Of a DNA stretch of 64,000 bases, positions 55,699 through 63,600 are shown piece after piece (the first letter of the stretch is position 1; each line of letters opens with the position of its first letter). Made by a program: the position numbers and the translations under genes. This DNA comes from Ww85 sp963745765. Its GTDB lineage: Bacteria; Desulfobacterota; Desulfobulbia; Desulfobulbales; Desulfocapsaceae. The stretch is from the NCBI GenBank assembly GCA_963745765.1, contig CAVUYQ010000003.1, forward strand, positions 1 through 64,000, read 5' to 3'. The notes under the pieces were generated by a model. It was given only the letters and a program-made list of their open reading frames with translations. It did not search any database and was not told the origin of the DNA.

Positions 55699-57606
55699 CT
55701 AAGCGGGAACGGTATCGAGCTGCACTTTCTTGTTAGACCTGAAAAGTAAAATCGAAAGAACTATCAAAAAGCTGATGGAAGCCAAAAACACCAGTGGCTC
55801 ATGGGTTATTTCTCTATAGGTGCACAAGAAGGCAGCCAGCAGAGCTACGGTCAGGGTCGCCATTCGCCATATCATACTCATTTTATTGAATAAATATCCA
55901 CTCAGAGCGCCGGCGGAGAGAATGACACAGATGAGTAAAAGCGTAGTCACCGTCAGGATCCCCAAAATATTTCCCTGCATCATCAGTCCTTCGTTATAGA
56001 CAAAGACAAAAGGAACGATGAAAGCAACCATGGCCAGTTTGAAAGATTCAAAACCGGTTTCCAACGGAGGGGACCCCGCAATAGCTGCGCCGCAATAAGC
56101 AGCGATGCACACCGGTGGTGTGACACCTGCCAGGATTGCGAAATAGTAGACAAACATGTGCGAGGCCAGGATTCCGCAGTTCATGGCGAGAAGCGCCGGG
56201 CCGCCGATGGTGATGGCGATGATATATGCCGGCGTACAGGGCAACCCCATGCCCAGGGTCAAGGAGGTAATCATGATCAACAGCAGGGCGGGGAACAGGA
56301 ATCCTCCCGACCAGTTGGTGATGACCGTGGCGATTCCCAGTGCCAGGCCGGTATGGGTTACGATGCTGACCACCATGCCGGCCCCCGCGGTTGCCAGGGC
56401 AATCATGATCATGTTTCGACCGCCGAGTTCAAGCGTGTCCCATATCCTTCGCGGGGTCATCCAGGTTTCACGTTTAAAGAAACTGGATAAGAAGCATATG
56501 CCGATAGCCACTATGGCAGCCCGGAAAGGTGAATAACCTTTAAGAAGCATTACCACCAGCGCGACCATGGGGATCAGGAGATAGCAATCCATGAGAATGG
56601 CCTTTACCGGCTTCAACTCTTTGTTATCCATCCCCCTGAGTCCTTCCTTTAACGCGGTGAAATGCACCCGGTAGATCAGGCTGATGTAGTACAGGATCGA
56701 TCCCAGTGTGGCAGCTACGATGATTTTCACATAGGGAACACCGGTTATCTCCGACATGACAAAGGCGCCCGCACCCATGACAGGCGGCATCATCATGCCG
56801 CCGACAGACGCTGAAGCTTCAATGGCTCCGGCAAAACTTGGTCGATACCCCAGACGTTTCATCAACGGTATGGTGAACGTTCCGGTTGAATAGACGTTGG
56901 CGGCGGCCACGCCGCTGATGGAGCCGAACAGACCGCTGCTGATAACAGCAATCTTGGCTGGACCACCCTTGCTTTTTCCAGCCATGCGCGATGCCAGATC
57001 GGTAAAAAATCGGCCCGTATTGGTTGTTTCCATCACCGCACCGAAGATCACAAACAATGCCACGAATGTAGCGGAAACCCCGGTAATTGCACCGTAAATA
57101 CCGGAATCAGTGATCAGGTAGTGCATCTCAATGACGTCGGAGAATGACGGGGCCTTGCTGTAAAAGACACCGGGAAGATAGGGCGCGGCATAGAGCAATG
57201 CGATAAAAGCGATAATGAGAATGGACATTGCCGGTACGACAACGCGCCGGATTGCTTCAAGCAATAATATGATGTTGATAGTACCGAGGATCAACTCTAT
57301 CGGGAGGACAGGGTCGACAAACTTCAACCGTTCGGTGAGATAATCGTTATTAACGATAAGATAGAGTGGCGGAAGAAGCGAAAGTCCGGCCAACAGCCAG
57401 TCATAGAAAGGAACCTTGTTATCGACGACCAGTTTTTTTGTAGCAGGGAAGAGTATAAATGCGGCGGACAGCAGGAAGAGCAGATGAATACCGCGTTGCG
57501 GCCGTGGCTGCAGGATACCGAATATGGCTGTATAGAGCTGAAATGATGACAATACAACAAGCCATCCTCCTACCATCCACTTTTGTAGTCCGGTAAATTC
57601 TCGCAC
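55699..57606 (-). CDS. TRAP transporter fused permease (4TM/12TM, TAXI type)
   Basis: 635 residues. Start GTG 57606 (VREFTGLQKW) preceded by GAAGGGGG; the longer frame from 57642 lacks a ribosome-binding site. The N-terminal 150 residues correspond to the small DctQ-like part and the remainder to DctM (GAVMETTNTGRFFTDLASRM, GSISGVAAANVYSTGTFTIP, MMPPVMGAGAFVMSEITGVP, GMGLPCTPAYIIAITIGGPA). Such fusions work with TAXI binding proteins to import organic acids or amino acids with sodium. The binding protein is next (57788), with 181 bp between. Confidence 0.9.
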   Translation of the reverse strand: MREFTGLQKWMVGGWLVVLSSFQLYTAIFGILQPRPQRGIHLLFLLSAAFILFPATKKLVVDNKVPFYDWLLAGLSLLPPLYLIVNNDYLTERLKFVDPVLPIELILGTINIILLLEAIRRVVVPAMSILIIAFIALLYAAPYLPGVFYSKAPSFSDVIEMHYLITDSGIYGAITGVSATFVALFVIFGAVMETTNTGRFFTDLASRMAGKSKGGPAKIAVISSGLFGSISGVAAANVYSTGTFTIPLMKRLGYRPSFAGAIEASASVGGMMMPPVMGAGAFVMSEITGVPYVKIIVAATLGSILYYISLIYRVHFTALKEGLRGMDNKELKPVKAILMDCYLLIPMVALVVMLLKGYSPFRAAIVAIGICFLSSFFKRETWMTPRRIWDTLELGGRNMIMIALATAGAGMVVSIVTHTGLALGIATVITNWSGGFLFPALLLIMITSLTLGMGLPCTPAYIIAITIGGPALLAMNCGILASHMFVYYFAILAGVTPPVCIAAYCGAAIAGSPPLETGFESFKLAMVAFIVPFVFVYNEGLMMQGNILGILTVTTLLLICVILSAGALSGYLFNKMSMIWRMATLTVALLAAFLCTYREITHEPLVFLASISFLIVLSILLFRSNKKVQLDTVPA

Positions 57607-57787
57607 TTGTAATCCCCCTTCGTTCGGAGTAATGCGCTGCACCGGGAGCCGCAGGTTTTTTTTCTACAACCCCCGGTGATGACGTCAAGACTAACTATTC
57701 CAGCGTACAAGGGTACATCGTGATGATAAAAAATTTGCTGCAACGAAACAGGTAAAGCGTTTTTACGTCGCCATCATTATGGGTAGC

Positions 57788-58813
57788 TTATTTCATATAC
57801 CCCTTTTCCTTGTAATACCTGATGGCACCCGGATGCAGTGGAACCGCCACGAGGGACCACCCCGTTTTCGGCTCGAATGTCTCGTTTTTGTTATTAATTT
57901 TATGTACTTCTTCAATATTGTCGCAGATTATTTTAAGGATGGTATAGGCAACGATGTCAGGTACATCCTTGCTGACCAGCAATTCGGCAGCAGTGGGCAC
58001 TGCAGGCACATCGTTGGGATTACCTTCATAGGTTCCCCCCGGGATCACGGCCTTTCCGGATGCGGTGTTAATGGTACCAAGCTTTTTTGAGAGCGTGTCG
58101 ATACAATCTTTGGAGGTTGCCAACAGGACACTGTCACGGCTCATGGCCATCTCTGTAATCGCTGCTGCCGGTAGGGCCAGATGGGTAAAAACATAGTCAA
58201 CATGCCGGTCTTTGTATAAACTGATCATATCTGCATAGACGGCCTGTTGAATTTTGCCACCCGCCTTCTCAATAGCCTCAAAGGATATGCCGTAAAAGGC
58301 CAGGATTTGTTTAACCAGGGGAAGATCTGACGTTCCTTTCATCGGCATGGCAACGTTTATAGCTTTACCAGCCTTGACCATGTCAGCCAGTTCAGCCATG
58401 GTTGTTACCTTCTGGTCAGCCGCTGCCATTATATGGATATAGGAGATACCGAAAATACCACCCAGAGCTCTGACGTTGGGATTAGGGCTTTTGTAGACAG
58501 GCGCCATGCCTTCCAGTGCCATTTTGTCCACAAAGGTAACGCCCCAGCCAAGGCCGTCTTTGCCCTGTGATATGCGCACCGGATTGACGACACCGCCGCC
58601 CGGAACAACCTTCAGTATGATCTTGGGTTCCTTTTCTGTAATCAGGCGTGCAAGACCGCCGGCTTGAGCATACCAGCCCCCGCCGACGCCACCGGCAACC
58701 CAGGTCATTGTCGTGGGCTGTAACTCTTCTGCTGAGGTTTGCATAGGCAGCCCGCAGAAAAGCAATGCGGTCAGCGCCAGGGTCAGAGTAGCAAGTGACG
58801 TAAGTTTCTTCAT
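57788..58813 (-). CDS. TAXI-family TRAP substrate-binding protein
   Basis: 341 residues. Signal peptide MKKLTSLATLTLALTALLFC then GLPMQTSAEE (secreted to the periplasm). The TAXI domain begins with TMTWVAGGVGGGWYAQAGGL, then GWGVTFVDKMALEGM, MAAADQKVTTMAELADMVKA and AVYADMISLYKDRHVDYVFT. Members bind small carboxylates; glutamate/glutamine is known for some. The ligand here is not predictable but should be the substrate of the adjacent catabolic genes. A 24-bp inverted repeat overlaps its presumed transcription start. Confidence 0.9.
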   Translation of the reverse strand: MKKLTSLATLTLALTALLFCGLPMQTSAEELQPTTMTWVAGGVGGGWYAQAGGLARLITEKEPKIILKVVPGGGVVNPVRISQGKDGLGWGVTFVDKMALEGMAPVYKSPNPNVRALGGIFGISYIHIMAAADQKVTTMAELADMVKAGKAINVAMPMKGTSDLPLVKQILAFYGISFEAIEKAGGKIQQAVYADMISLYKDRHVDYVFTHLALPAAAITEMAMSRDSVLLATSKDCIDTLSKKLGTINTASGKAVIPGGTYEGNPNDVPAVPTAAELLVSKDVPDIVAYTILKIICDNIEEVHKINNKNETFEPKTGWSLVAVPLHPGAIRYYKEKGYMK

Positions 58814-58917
58814 TTTCCCCTCCTGAACATGAGTTAATTGAATTCCAAACCCCTCGTGTGATAGGGTTTGGGTGCTAAGTGGTGCCTATCTTGCTGTTAT
58901 TCCGGTCTCCGTGCATG

Positions 58918-58974
58918 ATCTTATAACATATCTTATAAGATAATTAAAAATATCCTATGGAAGATCTTTGTCAA
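58918..58974 (-). promoter_or_regulatory. Promoter and 24-bp operator of the TAXI-TRAP genes
   Basis: On the minus strand TTGACA (58974-58969), 16-bp spacer and TATTTT (58952-58947) form a promoter. Directly downstream, 58941-58918 reads ATCTTATAA-GATATG-TTATAAGAT, a perfect 9-bp inverted repeat with a 6-bp centre, at about +1 to +24: a typical repressor position. A variant identical at 20 of 24 positions lies before the SDR gene (62470-62493). Probably the GntR/FCD protein (60676) binds both; this is inference. Confidence 0.55.
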
Positions 58975-59021
58975 GTTTTTTTTAGAAAAGTGAAAAATTT
59001 TTAACCCGCAGTTCTCATTTA

Positions 59022-59162
59022 GTTTCCATCCTGAAACAGCGCTTTTCCCCTAACTCGTCGTTACTCTCAAAATTTAATCCTCGGAATATCAGTTATATGC
59101 CTGCGGTTAAATTTATCGAGCGCCTAGATTTAGGTAAAAATCGCTCATTTCCGGACGAAAAC
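59022..59162. repeat. 141-bp palindromic MITE-like element, copy C1
   Basis: Ends GTTTCCATCCTGAAA and the roughly complementary CCGGACGAAAAC, flanked by TA on both sides. The core CTCGGAATATCAGTTATATG and GCCTGCGGTTAAATTTATCG is shared with C2 and, less closely, D2. It lies in the 412-bp gap between dapB-ACT and the binding-protein gene; the remainder is the promoter region described above. Confidence 0.8.
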
Positions 59163-59225
59163 TATTTAGCCCGTCGCGGGATACGAAAGAGAGCGGAGAT
59201 TTCTTACGGCCACCCACAGGCATGT

Positions 59226-60446
59226 TCAAATACCGAAGGTGGTTTTGATAGCCTCTACTGCCAGTTCGCGATTTTTCCGGGAAATAACATAAGAAATTTT
59301 TGTTTCCGATGTGGTGACAGCCTGCAGGTCGATGCCCCGGCTCGTCATGACTTCAAACACCTGGGCCGCAACGCCTGATTGGACTTCCATGCCCGGTCCG
59401 GTCACCGATATCTTGGTTATGTCAGAAAAAACATCGAGCTGCAGCGGCGGCAACGAGTTTTGAAACTCTTCAAGAAGTACCATCGCCTGCTTTACATCCT
59501 TGCGTGGCAGCGTGAAAGAAATATTGACCTTTCCCTGCACCGGTGTCGTTTGAGAAATCATATCCAGGTTGATCTTTTTCTCACCGATGATTTTGAATAT
59601 GTTGGTAATTTTAATCGGATCGTAGGGAATATCGCTCATTGACACCAAGGCTTCCTCATCGCTCGCATAGATATTTGTCACCGTACTTTTTTCAGTGATC
59701 ATTTCTTTCATGGAGTAATAGCCTGGTGACTTTTCAGCGATAAATCTTACTGCCCGCAAAGCGCCAACGGCAAAAACCTGTTTCGAGAAGGCGGCGTGCT
59801 TGAACTCTAATACCTCATCTGTCCCGGCAAACAAAACCTGGTGCTCGCCAACGATGGTGCCACCACGTACCGCATGGATACCGATATCTTCGATATTGCG
59901 CTTATCTGTTCTGGTGTGGCGGCCGAAGACATACTGTTTCGCATTTAAAAACACCTGGTTGATTGAATCGGCCAGTTCATAGGCTGTACCTGAGGGGGCA
60001 TCTTTTTTCAGATTGTGGTGCTTTTCTATGATTTCGATATCAAACTGGTCCCCTAAAACAGCAGCGGCTCTTTGAATAAGTTCAGACATGAGGTTGATGC
60101 CAAGGGACATATTGGCAGCCTGGAAAATGGGTATTGATTCGGCCAGCGTCTTGATGCGTTTCTTATCTTCAGCCGTATGACCGGTAGTGGCAATTACCAG
60201 CGGGCATTTTCTCTGCAAAGCTCCTTCGAGAAGAGCCGGCAGCGATTCCGGCCGTGAAAAATCAATGATTACATCAAAGGGCACGTCACAATCATCGAGT
60301 TCCGCATAGACCGGGAAGGCGAATGCGTTGCTTTCAGCGGTAGGGTCGACACCGGCTGCGATTTGAACGTGGGGGCTGGATTGGGCCATAGCGGCAAGCA
60401 CCCGACCCATTGTTCCGTTACAACCGTAGATCAAAATTTTGATCAT
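59226..60446 (-). CDS. dapB: DapB fused to tandem aspartokinase-type ACT domains
   Basis: 406 residues; the start ATG 60446 (MIKILIYGCNGTMGRV) follows AAAGGAG. Residues 1 to about 245 form a complete 4-hydroxy-tetrahydrodipicolinate reductase: GCNGTMGR cofactor loop, DVIIDFSRPESLPALLE, VIATTGHT, AANMSLGINLMSELI and the catalytic EKHHNLKKDAPSGTAYELA. Residues about 265-406 are unlike any DapB: two ACT domains, the second with KISVTGPGMEVQSGVAAQVF, GIDLQAVTTSETKISYVISR, very close to the lysine-binding end of LysC. So the reductase may be controlled by lysine or a related amino acid. The only dapB in the window, located in the accessory cluster. Confidence 0.9.
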   Translation of the reverse strand: MIKILIYGCNGTMGRVLAAMAQSSPHVQIAAGVDPTAESNAFAFPVYAELDDCDVPFDVIIDFSRPESLPALLEGALQRKCPLVIATTGHTAEDKKRIKTLAESIPIFQAANMSLGINLMSELIQRAAAVLGDQFDIEIIEKHHNLKKDAPSGTAYELADSINQVFLNAKQYVFGRHTRTDKRNIEDIGIHAVRGGTIVGEHQVLFAGTDEVLEFKHAAFSKQVFAVGALRAVRFIAEKSPGYYSMKEMITEKSTVTNIYASDEEALVSMSDIPYDPIKITNIFKIIGEKKINLDMISQTTPVQGKVNISFTLPRKDVKQAMVLLEEFQNSLPPLQLDVFSDITKISVTGPGMEVQSGVAAQVFEVMTSRGIDLQAVTTSETKISYVISRKNRELAVEAIKTTFGI

Positions 60447-60512
60447 TACTTTTTCTCCTTTATAATGAGCCTCATGAGACTTTTTCTGAGCCAAGAGAGC
60501 AGCCACTGTCAA

Positions 60513-60680
60513 CGATGACATACTCGTAAAAAGTCTATTGCACTCCAAAAGATGGCTAAGTAAAAACACAGATAAACAAGGAGTGGTAGTTTTTCAGGTG
60601 CGAAGGCATACAGGTAGTATGCCGAGTGCCGGAAAAAGTTCCACGACGCAGTAGATCGAAGTTTTTACGACGCCATCAAC
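60513..60680. repeat. Palindromic repeat, family E, copy E1
   Basis: Ends CGATGACATACTCGTAAAAA (from about 60513) and the inverse TTTTTACGACGCCATCA (to about 60680) frame a 168-bp imperfect palindrome between dapB-ACT and the GntR gene. A similar single end, GTTTTTACGTCGCCATCAT, occurs near 57757-57775. The GntR stop TGA lies inside the right end. Confidence 0.6.
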
Positions 60681-61419
60681 GATGATTCATTTTATTGTCT
60701 GACTTGAACGAGTGAAAATCGAAAACCGATTCCCTCTTTTCAACATTCAACCGATCAAGGTTTTTGACGATATGATTTTTTACATTTACCAGGTGATCAG
60801 ACAAATTCTTCTGTAAATCAATAAGGTTCCTGGATACTAAACTGTCAAGTATCCGGTGGTGTTCATGAAGCGATGTTTCACTGATACTGGTCACTACCAG
60901 GTCATGACTGTACCTGAGAAAGAGCAGATCAAAAAGTTCTTCGAGTATCTGGAGCTGGATGCGGCATTTGGAAAGAGAGGCGAGGGTGAAATGAAACTTC
61001 ATGTCTGATATCAGGCGACCGTAATAGTCCGCTTTTCTGACTGCTTCCTCAAAATCGTCAAGTGCGGCTTGCAGACGTTTAATTCCGGCGTCATCCAGGT
61101 TGCTCAGCGTTTTTGGCAGAATGGCTACCTCCAGCACCTCGCGTGTCTCGTAAATCTCTCTTATTTCCTCCGGGTTAGCTTCATTGACATAGTAGCCCTT
61201 GTTATGTTCATAGCGGACAATATTCTTGAATTCAAGGAATTTCAGGGCATGGATGACTGGCGTAATACTCACGCCCAATTGATCTGCAAAATCCTGGTAT
61301 TTTATCTTCTGGCCCGGCATGATCTCGTTATACATGAGCATTTGCCGTATCCCCATATAAGCCTTGTGTGCAAGATCAGTTCTTTCAACAACCTTCTTTG
61401 CCTTTTTAGCAGATGCCAT
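60676..61419 (-). CDS. GntR-family (FCD type) transcriptional regulator
   Basis: 247 residues. N-terminal winged HTH (AYMGIRQMLMYNEIMPGQKI, YQDFADQLGVSITPVIHALK, YEHNKGYYVNEA) and an all-helical FCD ligand domain with metal-site residues (EVLEVAILPKTLS, DMKFHFTLASLSKCR, LHEHHRILDSLVSRNL). Such proteins repress catabolic operons and release DNA on binding a carboxylate effector. It is encoded inside the cluster, and an inverted repeat at two cluster promoters may be its site. The stop codon lies in repeat E1; repeat C2 lies in its upstream region. Confidence 0.9.
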   Translation of the reverse strand: MASAKKAKKVVERTDLAHKAYMGIRQMLMYNEIMPGQKIKYQDFADQLGVSITPVIHALKFLEFKNIVRYEHNKGYYVNEANPEEIREIYETREVLEVAILPKTLSNLDDAGIKRLQAALDDFEEAVRKADYYGRLISDMKFHFTLASLSKCRIQLQILEELFDLLFLRYSHDLVVTSISETSLHEHHRILDSLVSRNLIDLQKNLSDHLVNVKNHIVKNLDRLNVEKRESVFDFHSFKSDNKMNHR

Positions 61420-61437
61420 GACTCCCCGGTTAGTTAG

Positions 61438-61577
61438 TGTCTGTCCATAAATGGCCCTTTTCCCCTAACTCTTCGTTGCTTTCAGAATTTAATCCTCGGA
61501 ATATTGACCATATGCCTGCGGTTAAATTCATCAAGCGCCTCGATTTAGAACAAAATGACTCATTCCTGGACAGACAC
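61438..61577. repeat. 140-bp palindromic MITE-like element, copy C2
   Basis: Ends GTGTCTGTCCATAAATG and CATTCCTGGACAGACAC, flanked by TA on both sides. The core (GGAATATTGACCATATGCCT, GCGGTTAAATTC) matches C1. It occupies most of the 211-bp gap between the GntR and SDR genes, so it lies in the GntR promoter region. Confidence 0.85.
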
Positions 61578-61630
61578 TAGTTATAAAAATTGAGGTGCGA
61601 CCTCACTGCTGTCGATTCACCACACGGCGG

Positions 61631-62332
61631 TTACACTGAACGGGTAATACCACCGTCAACCCGGATATTCTGTCCGGTAATATATGAGGCTCCGTCCGAG
61701 AGAAGAAACGCAGCGGTTTCGGCAATCTCTGCCACGGTACCATAACGTCCCATCGGGATACGATTCCGAAAATGCTCCTTCTCCGGTAAGCTGTTGATAA
61801 AACCGGGTAAGATATTATTCATCCGGATCTTTCTGGCTGCATATTCATCGGCATAAAGCTTGGTAAAGGCAGCAAGACTGGACCTGAAGGCACTGGAAGT
61901 CGGAAAGGTCGGGTCCGGCTCAAATGCTGAAAAGGAGGAAATGTTGACGATTGCTCCGCCGCCATTGCCTTCAAAAACGGGGGTGATCAGCCGACATATC
62001 CGAACAACGTTCATAAAATACACGTTCATACCACGCAGCCAGTCATCGTCGGACAATTCCAGCAGTTTGCCCTTCGGCCCGTGGCCGGCACTGTTGACCA
62101 CACCATCAATGTGACCGTAGGCGGTCAGTGCCGTGTCTACAAGGCGCTTGAGGTCGCCGGTGTCCATGTTTGAACCGGTAATGCCGATGCCGCCCAGTTC
62201 TTTTGCCAGTGCTTCGCCTTTTCCGGATGAAGAGAGAATGGCAATCTTGTAGCCTTTTTCATGTAATAACCGGGCAATTCCGGCGCCAATGCCGCTTCCT
62301 GCTGCTGTGACAAGAGCCACTTTTTCGCTCAT
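61631..62332 (-). CDS. SDR-family protein lacking the catalytic Tyr and Lys
   Basis: 233 residues. Start ATG 62332, with GGAG at the right distance; a TTG start four codons upstream is less likely. The cofactor fold is normal (LVTAAGSGIGAGIARLL, NSAGHG, MNVYFMNVVR, IVNISSFSAF), and the C-terminus is typical (GASYITGQNIRVDGG). From the catalytic Ser of NISS, the Tyr expected 13 residues on is Ser and the Lys expected 17 on is Arg (TSSAFRSSL). So it may bind NAD(P) without normal dehydrogenase chemistry, or use other residues. Second copy of the operator is upstream. Confidence 0.8.
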   Translation of the reverse strand: MSEKVALVTAAGSGIGAGIARLLHEKGYKIAILSSSGKGEALAKELGGIGITGSNMDTGDLKRLVDTALTAYGHIDGVVNSAGHGPKGKLLELSDDDWLRGMNVYFMNVVRICRLITPVFEGNGGGAIVNISSFSAFEPDPTFPTSSAFRSSLAAFTKLYADEYAARKIRMNNILPGFINSLPEKEHFRNRIPMGRYGTVAEIAETAAFLLSDGASYITGQNIRVDGGITRSV

Positions 62333-62469
62333 AAGCGTCTCCAAACTGATAGAATGGCCGGATAGAGGTGTGTCCGGCGGGTTGTCTGTATTCTAATTCC
62401 TACACTATTTCTGATTGTTTGGTCAAAAGTCAATGCCAAGTTTCCTGGTGAGGGGCTGAAAAGTCAGAA

Positions 62470-62493
62470 ATATTATAAAATATCTGATAAAAT
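62470..62493 (-). promoter_or_regulatory. Second copy of the 24-bp operator, before the SDR gene
   Basis: Plus-strand ATATTATAAAATATCTGATA plus AAAT matches the site at 58918-58941 at 20 of 24 positions and keeps the inverted-repeat layout. On the minus strand it contains TATAAT (62477-62472), so a bound repressor would cover the -10 region. Repeat B2 lies directly upstream and may supply the -35 region. Confidence 0.5.
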
Positions 62494-62501
62494 CGGAACT
62501 A

Positions 62502-62644
62502 TGAGCGTGTCGGAGAAATACAATTTTTGCTCAGACCGAACCATTGTAAGAAAATCAAGCGGAGCCATATAGCTAATATTGCGAGCATTGATTTTCTTAC
62601 AATAACGATGAGATGCGGGAAAGGGGCTTTTTCCGACACGCTCC
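62502..62644. repeat. 143-bp palindromic MITE-like element, copy B2
   Basis: Ends TGAGCGTGTCGGAGAAA and TTTTTCCGACACGCTCC, the inverse orientation of B1 in the interior (GAGCATTGATTTTCTTACAA). Flanked by TA on the left and AA on the right. It fills most of the 364-bp gap between the SDR and Asp/Glu-racemase genes. Confidence 0.85.
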
Positions 62645-62708
62645 AACGGACCAAAAGAGAAATTGCCGGAAATCTCTTGCCGCAGTAAATCAACGGGAGC
62701 AATCAGTC

Positions 62709-63419
62709 TTATTTGAATACGTGCCGGTTTATTGCTGAGTAAACATAGTTGGTCATGGTGACGATATCAAAGACAGGCAGGCCGACACTCTCCTGAATGG
62801 CTTTGGCAAATGGCGGCATATTGGTGCATTCCAGGACGATGAGGCCGATGTCCGGGTCCGAAAGAACCAGTTTTTCTGCCACCCACAGTATCTCCTCCCG
62901 GCACGCGTCGATGTCGATATCTTTTTTCCCTTCAACAAATACTGCCCTAAACTCCGGTGCCGTATCCATACCGATGATAGCCAGTGGACATGAGCGTATG
63001 CCCACCCCGGCAAGATGCTTTTCGGTCAAGGATTTACTGAGGGCGGTAATGACGCCTATCTTCTGACTGTTTTTAAGGATGTGCTTCAGGAAATGCACCT
63101 GGAGCAGGCTTGAAGTAAAAACCGGAATAGCAACACTATCCGCCAGTTGCTGCTGAAAGAGGGCGAGGAAACCACAACTGGTGGTAATCGCCTTTACGCC
63201 TTCAGATTCAAGACTCCGGGCCGCTTCAATGAATGGCTGCAGCAGGAGCGGATCTGCGTCTATGACCACCCGTTTCGAGCTGGCGCCTTTGACTGTCTGG
63301 TAGCGCACCGGAAAAGAAAAGGTCTCCGGATTACCGATGTCACCGGGAATTCGGGGGAAAGTAGTATCGAGCATGATAATGCCGATCAGGGGAGCGCTGT
63401 CATTATTGTTGCTTGGCAT
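62709..63419 (-). CDS. Asp/Glu racemase superfamily protein
   Basis: 236 residues. Two candidate catalytic Cys are in GVKAITTSCGFLALFQQQLA and GLIVLECTNMPPFAKAIQES, the positions used by aspartate/glutamate and hydantoin racemases and maleate isomerases. The N-terminus IGIIMLDTTFPRIPGDIGNP is typical of the group found beside TRAP transporters. It may racemise or epimerise the imported compound (for instance an amino acid of the wrong configuration). First gene of the minus-strand cluster; no promoter is obvious. Confidence 0.8.
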   Translation of the reverse strand: MPSNNNDSAPLIGIIMLDTTFPRIPGDIGNPETFSFPVRYQTVKGASSKRVVIDADPLLLQPFIEAARSLESEGVKAITTSCGFLALFQQQLADSVAIPVFTSSLLQVHFLKHILKNSQKIGVITALSKSLTEKHLAGVGIRSCPLAIIGMDTAPEFRAVFVEGKKDIDIDACREEILWVAEKLVLSDPDIGLIVLECTNMPPFAKAIQESVGLPVFDIVTMTNYVYSAINRHVFK

Positions 63420-63600
63420 GGTTATTATGCAGTAGCCAGGAAAAGGGAATGTATGTTATTAGCCTGATGTCGGTCAGGGTGTTTACCCTGATTATAACGG
63501 CTGCATTATAATTGAACTGGTGCGGCAGGGCAAGCCGGCAGGGAAAGTAGTTGTTCTCATGTCCGGATTTCCGGGCTCAGCGGTAAAAGGATTCTGAAAA

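Noticed and set aside
63463..63597. Open frame without start codon (...GKVVVLMSGFPGSAVKGF) upstream of folK
   Set aside because: No start, no recognisable family and only 44 codons; it may be the 3' end of a lost gene, but the support is too weak to annotate.
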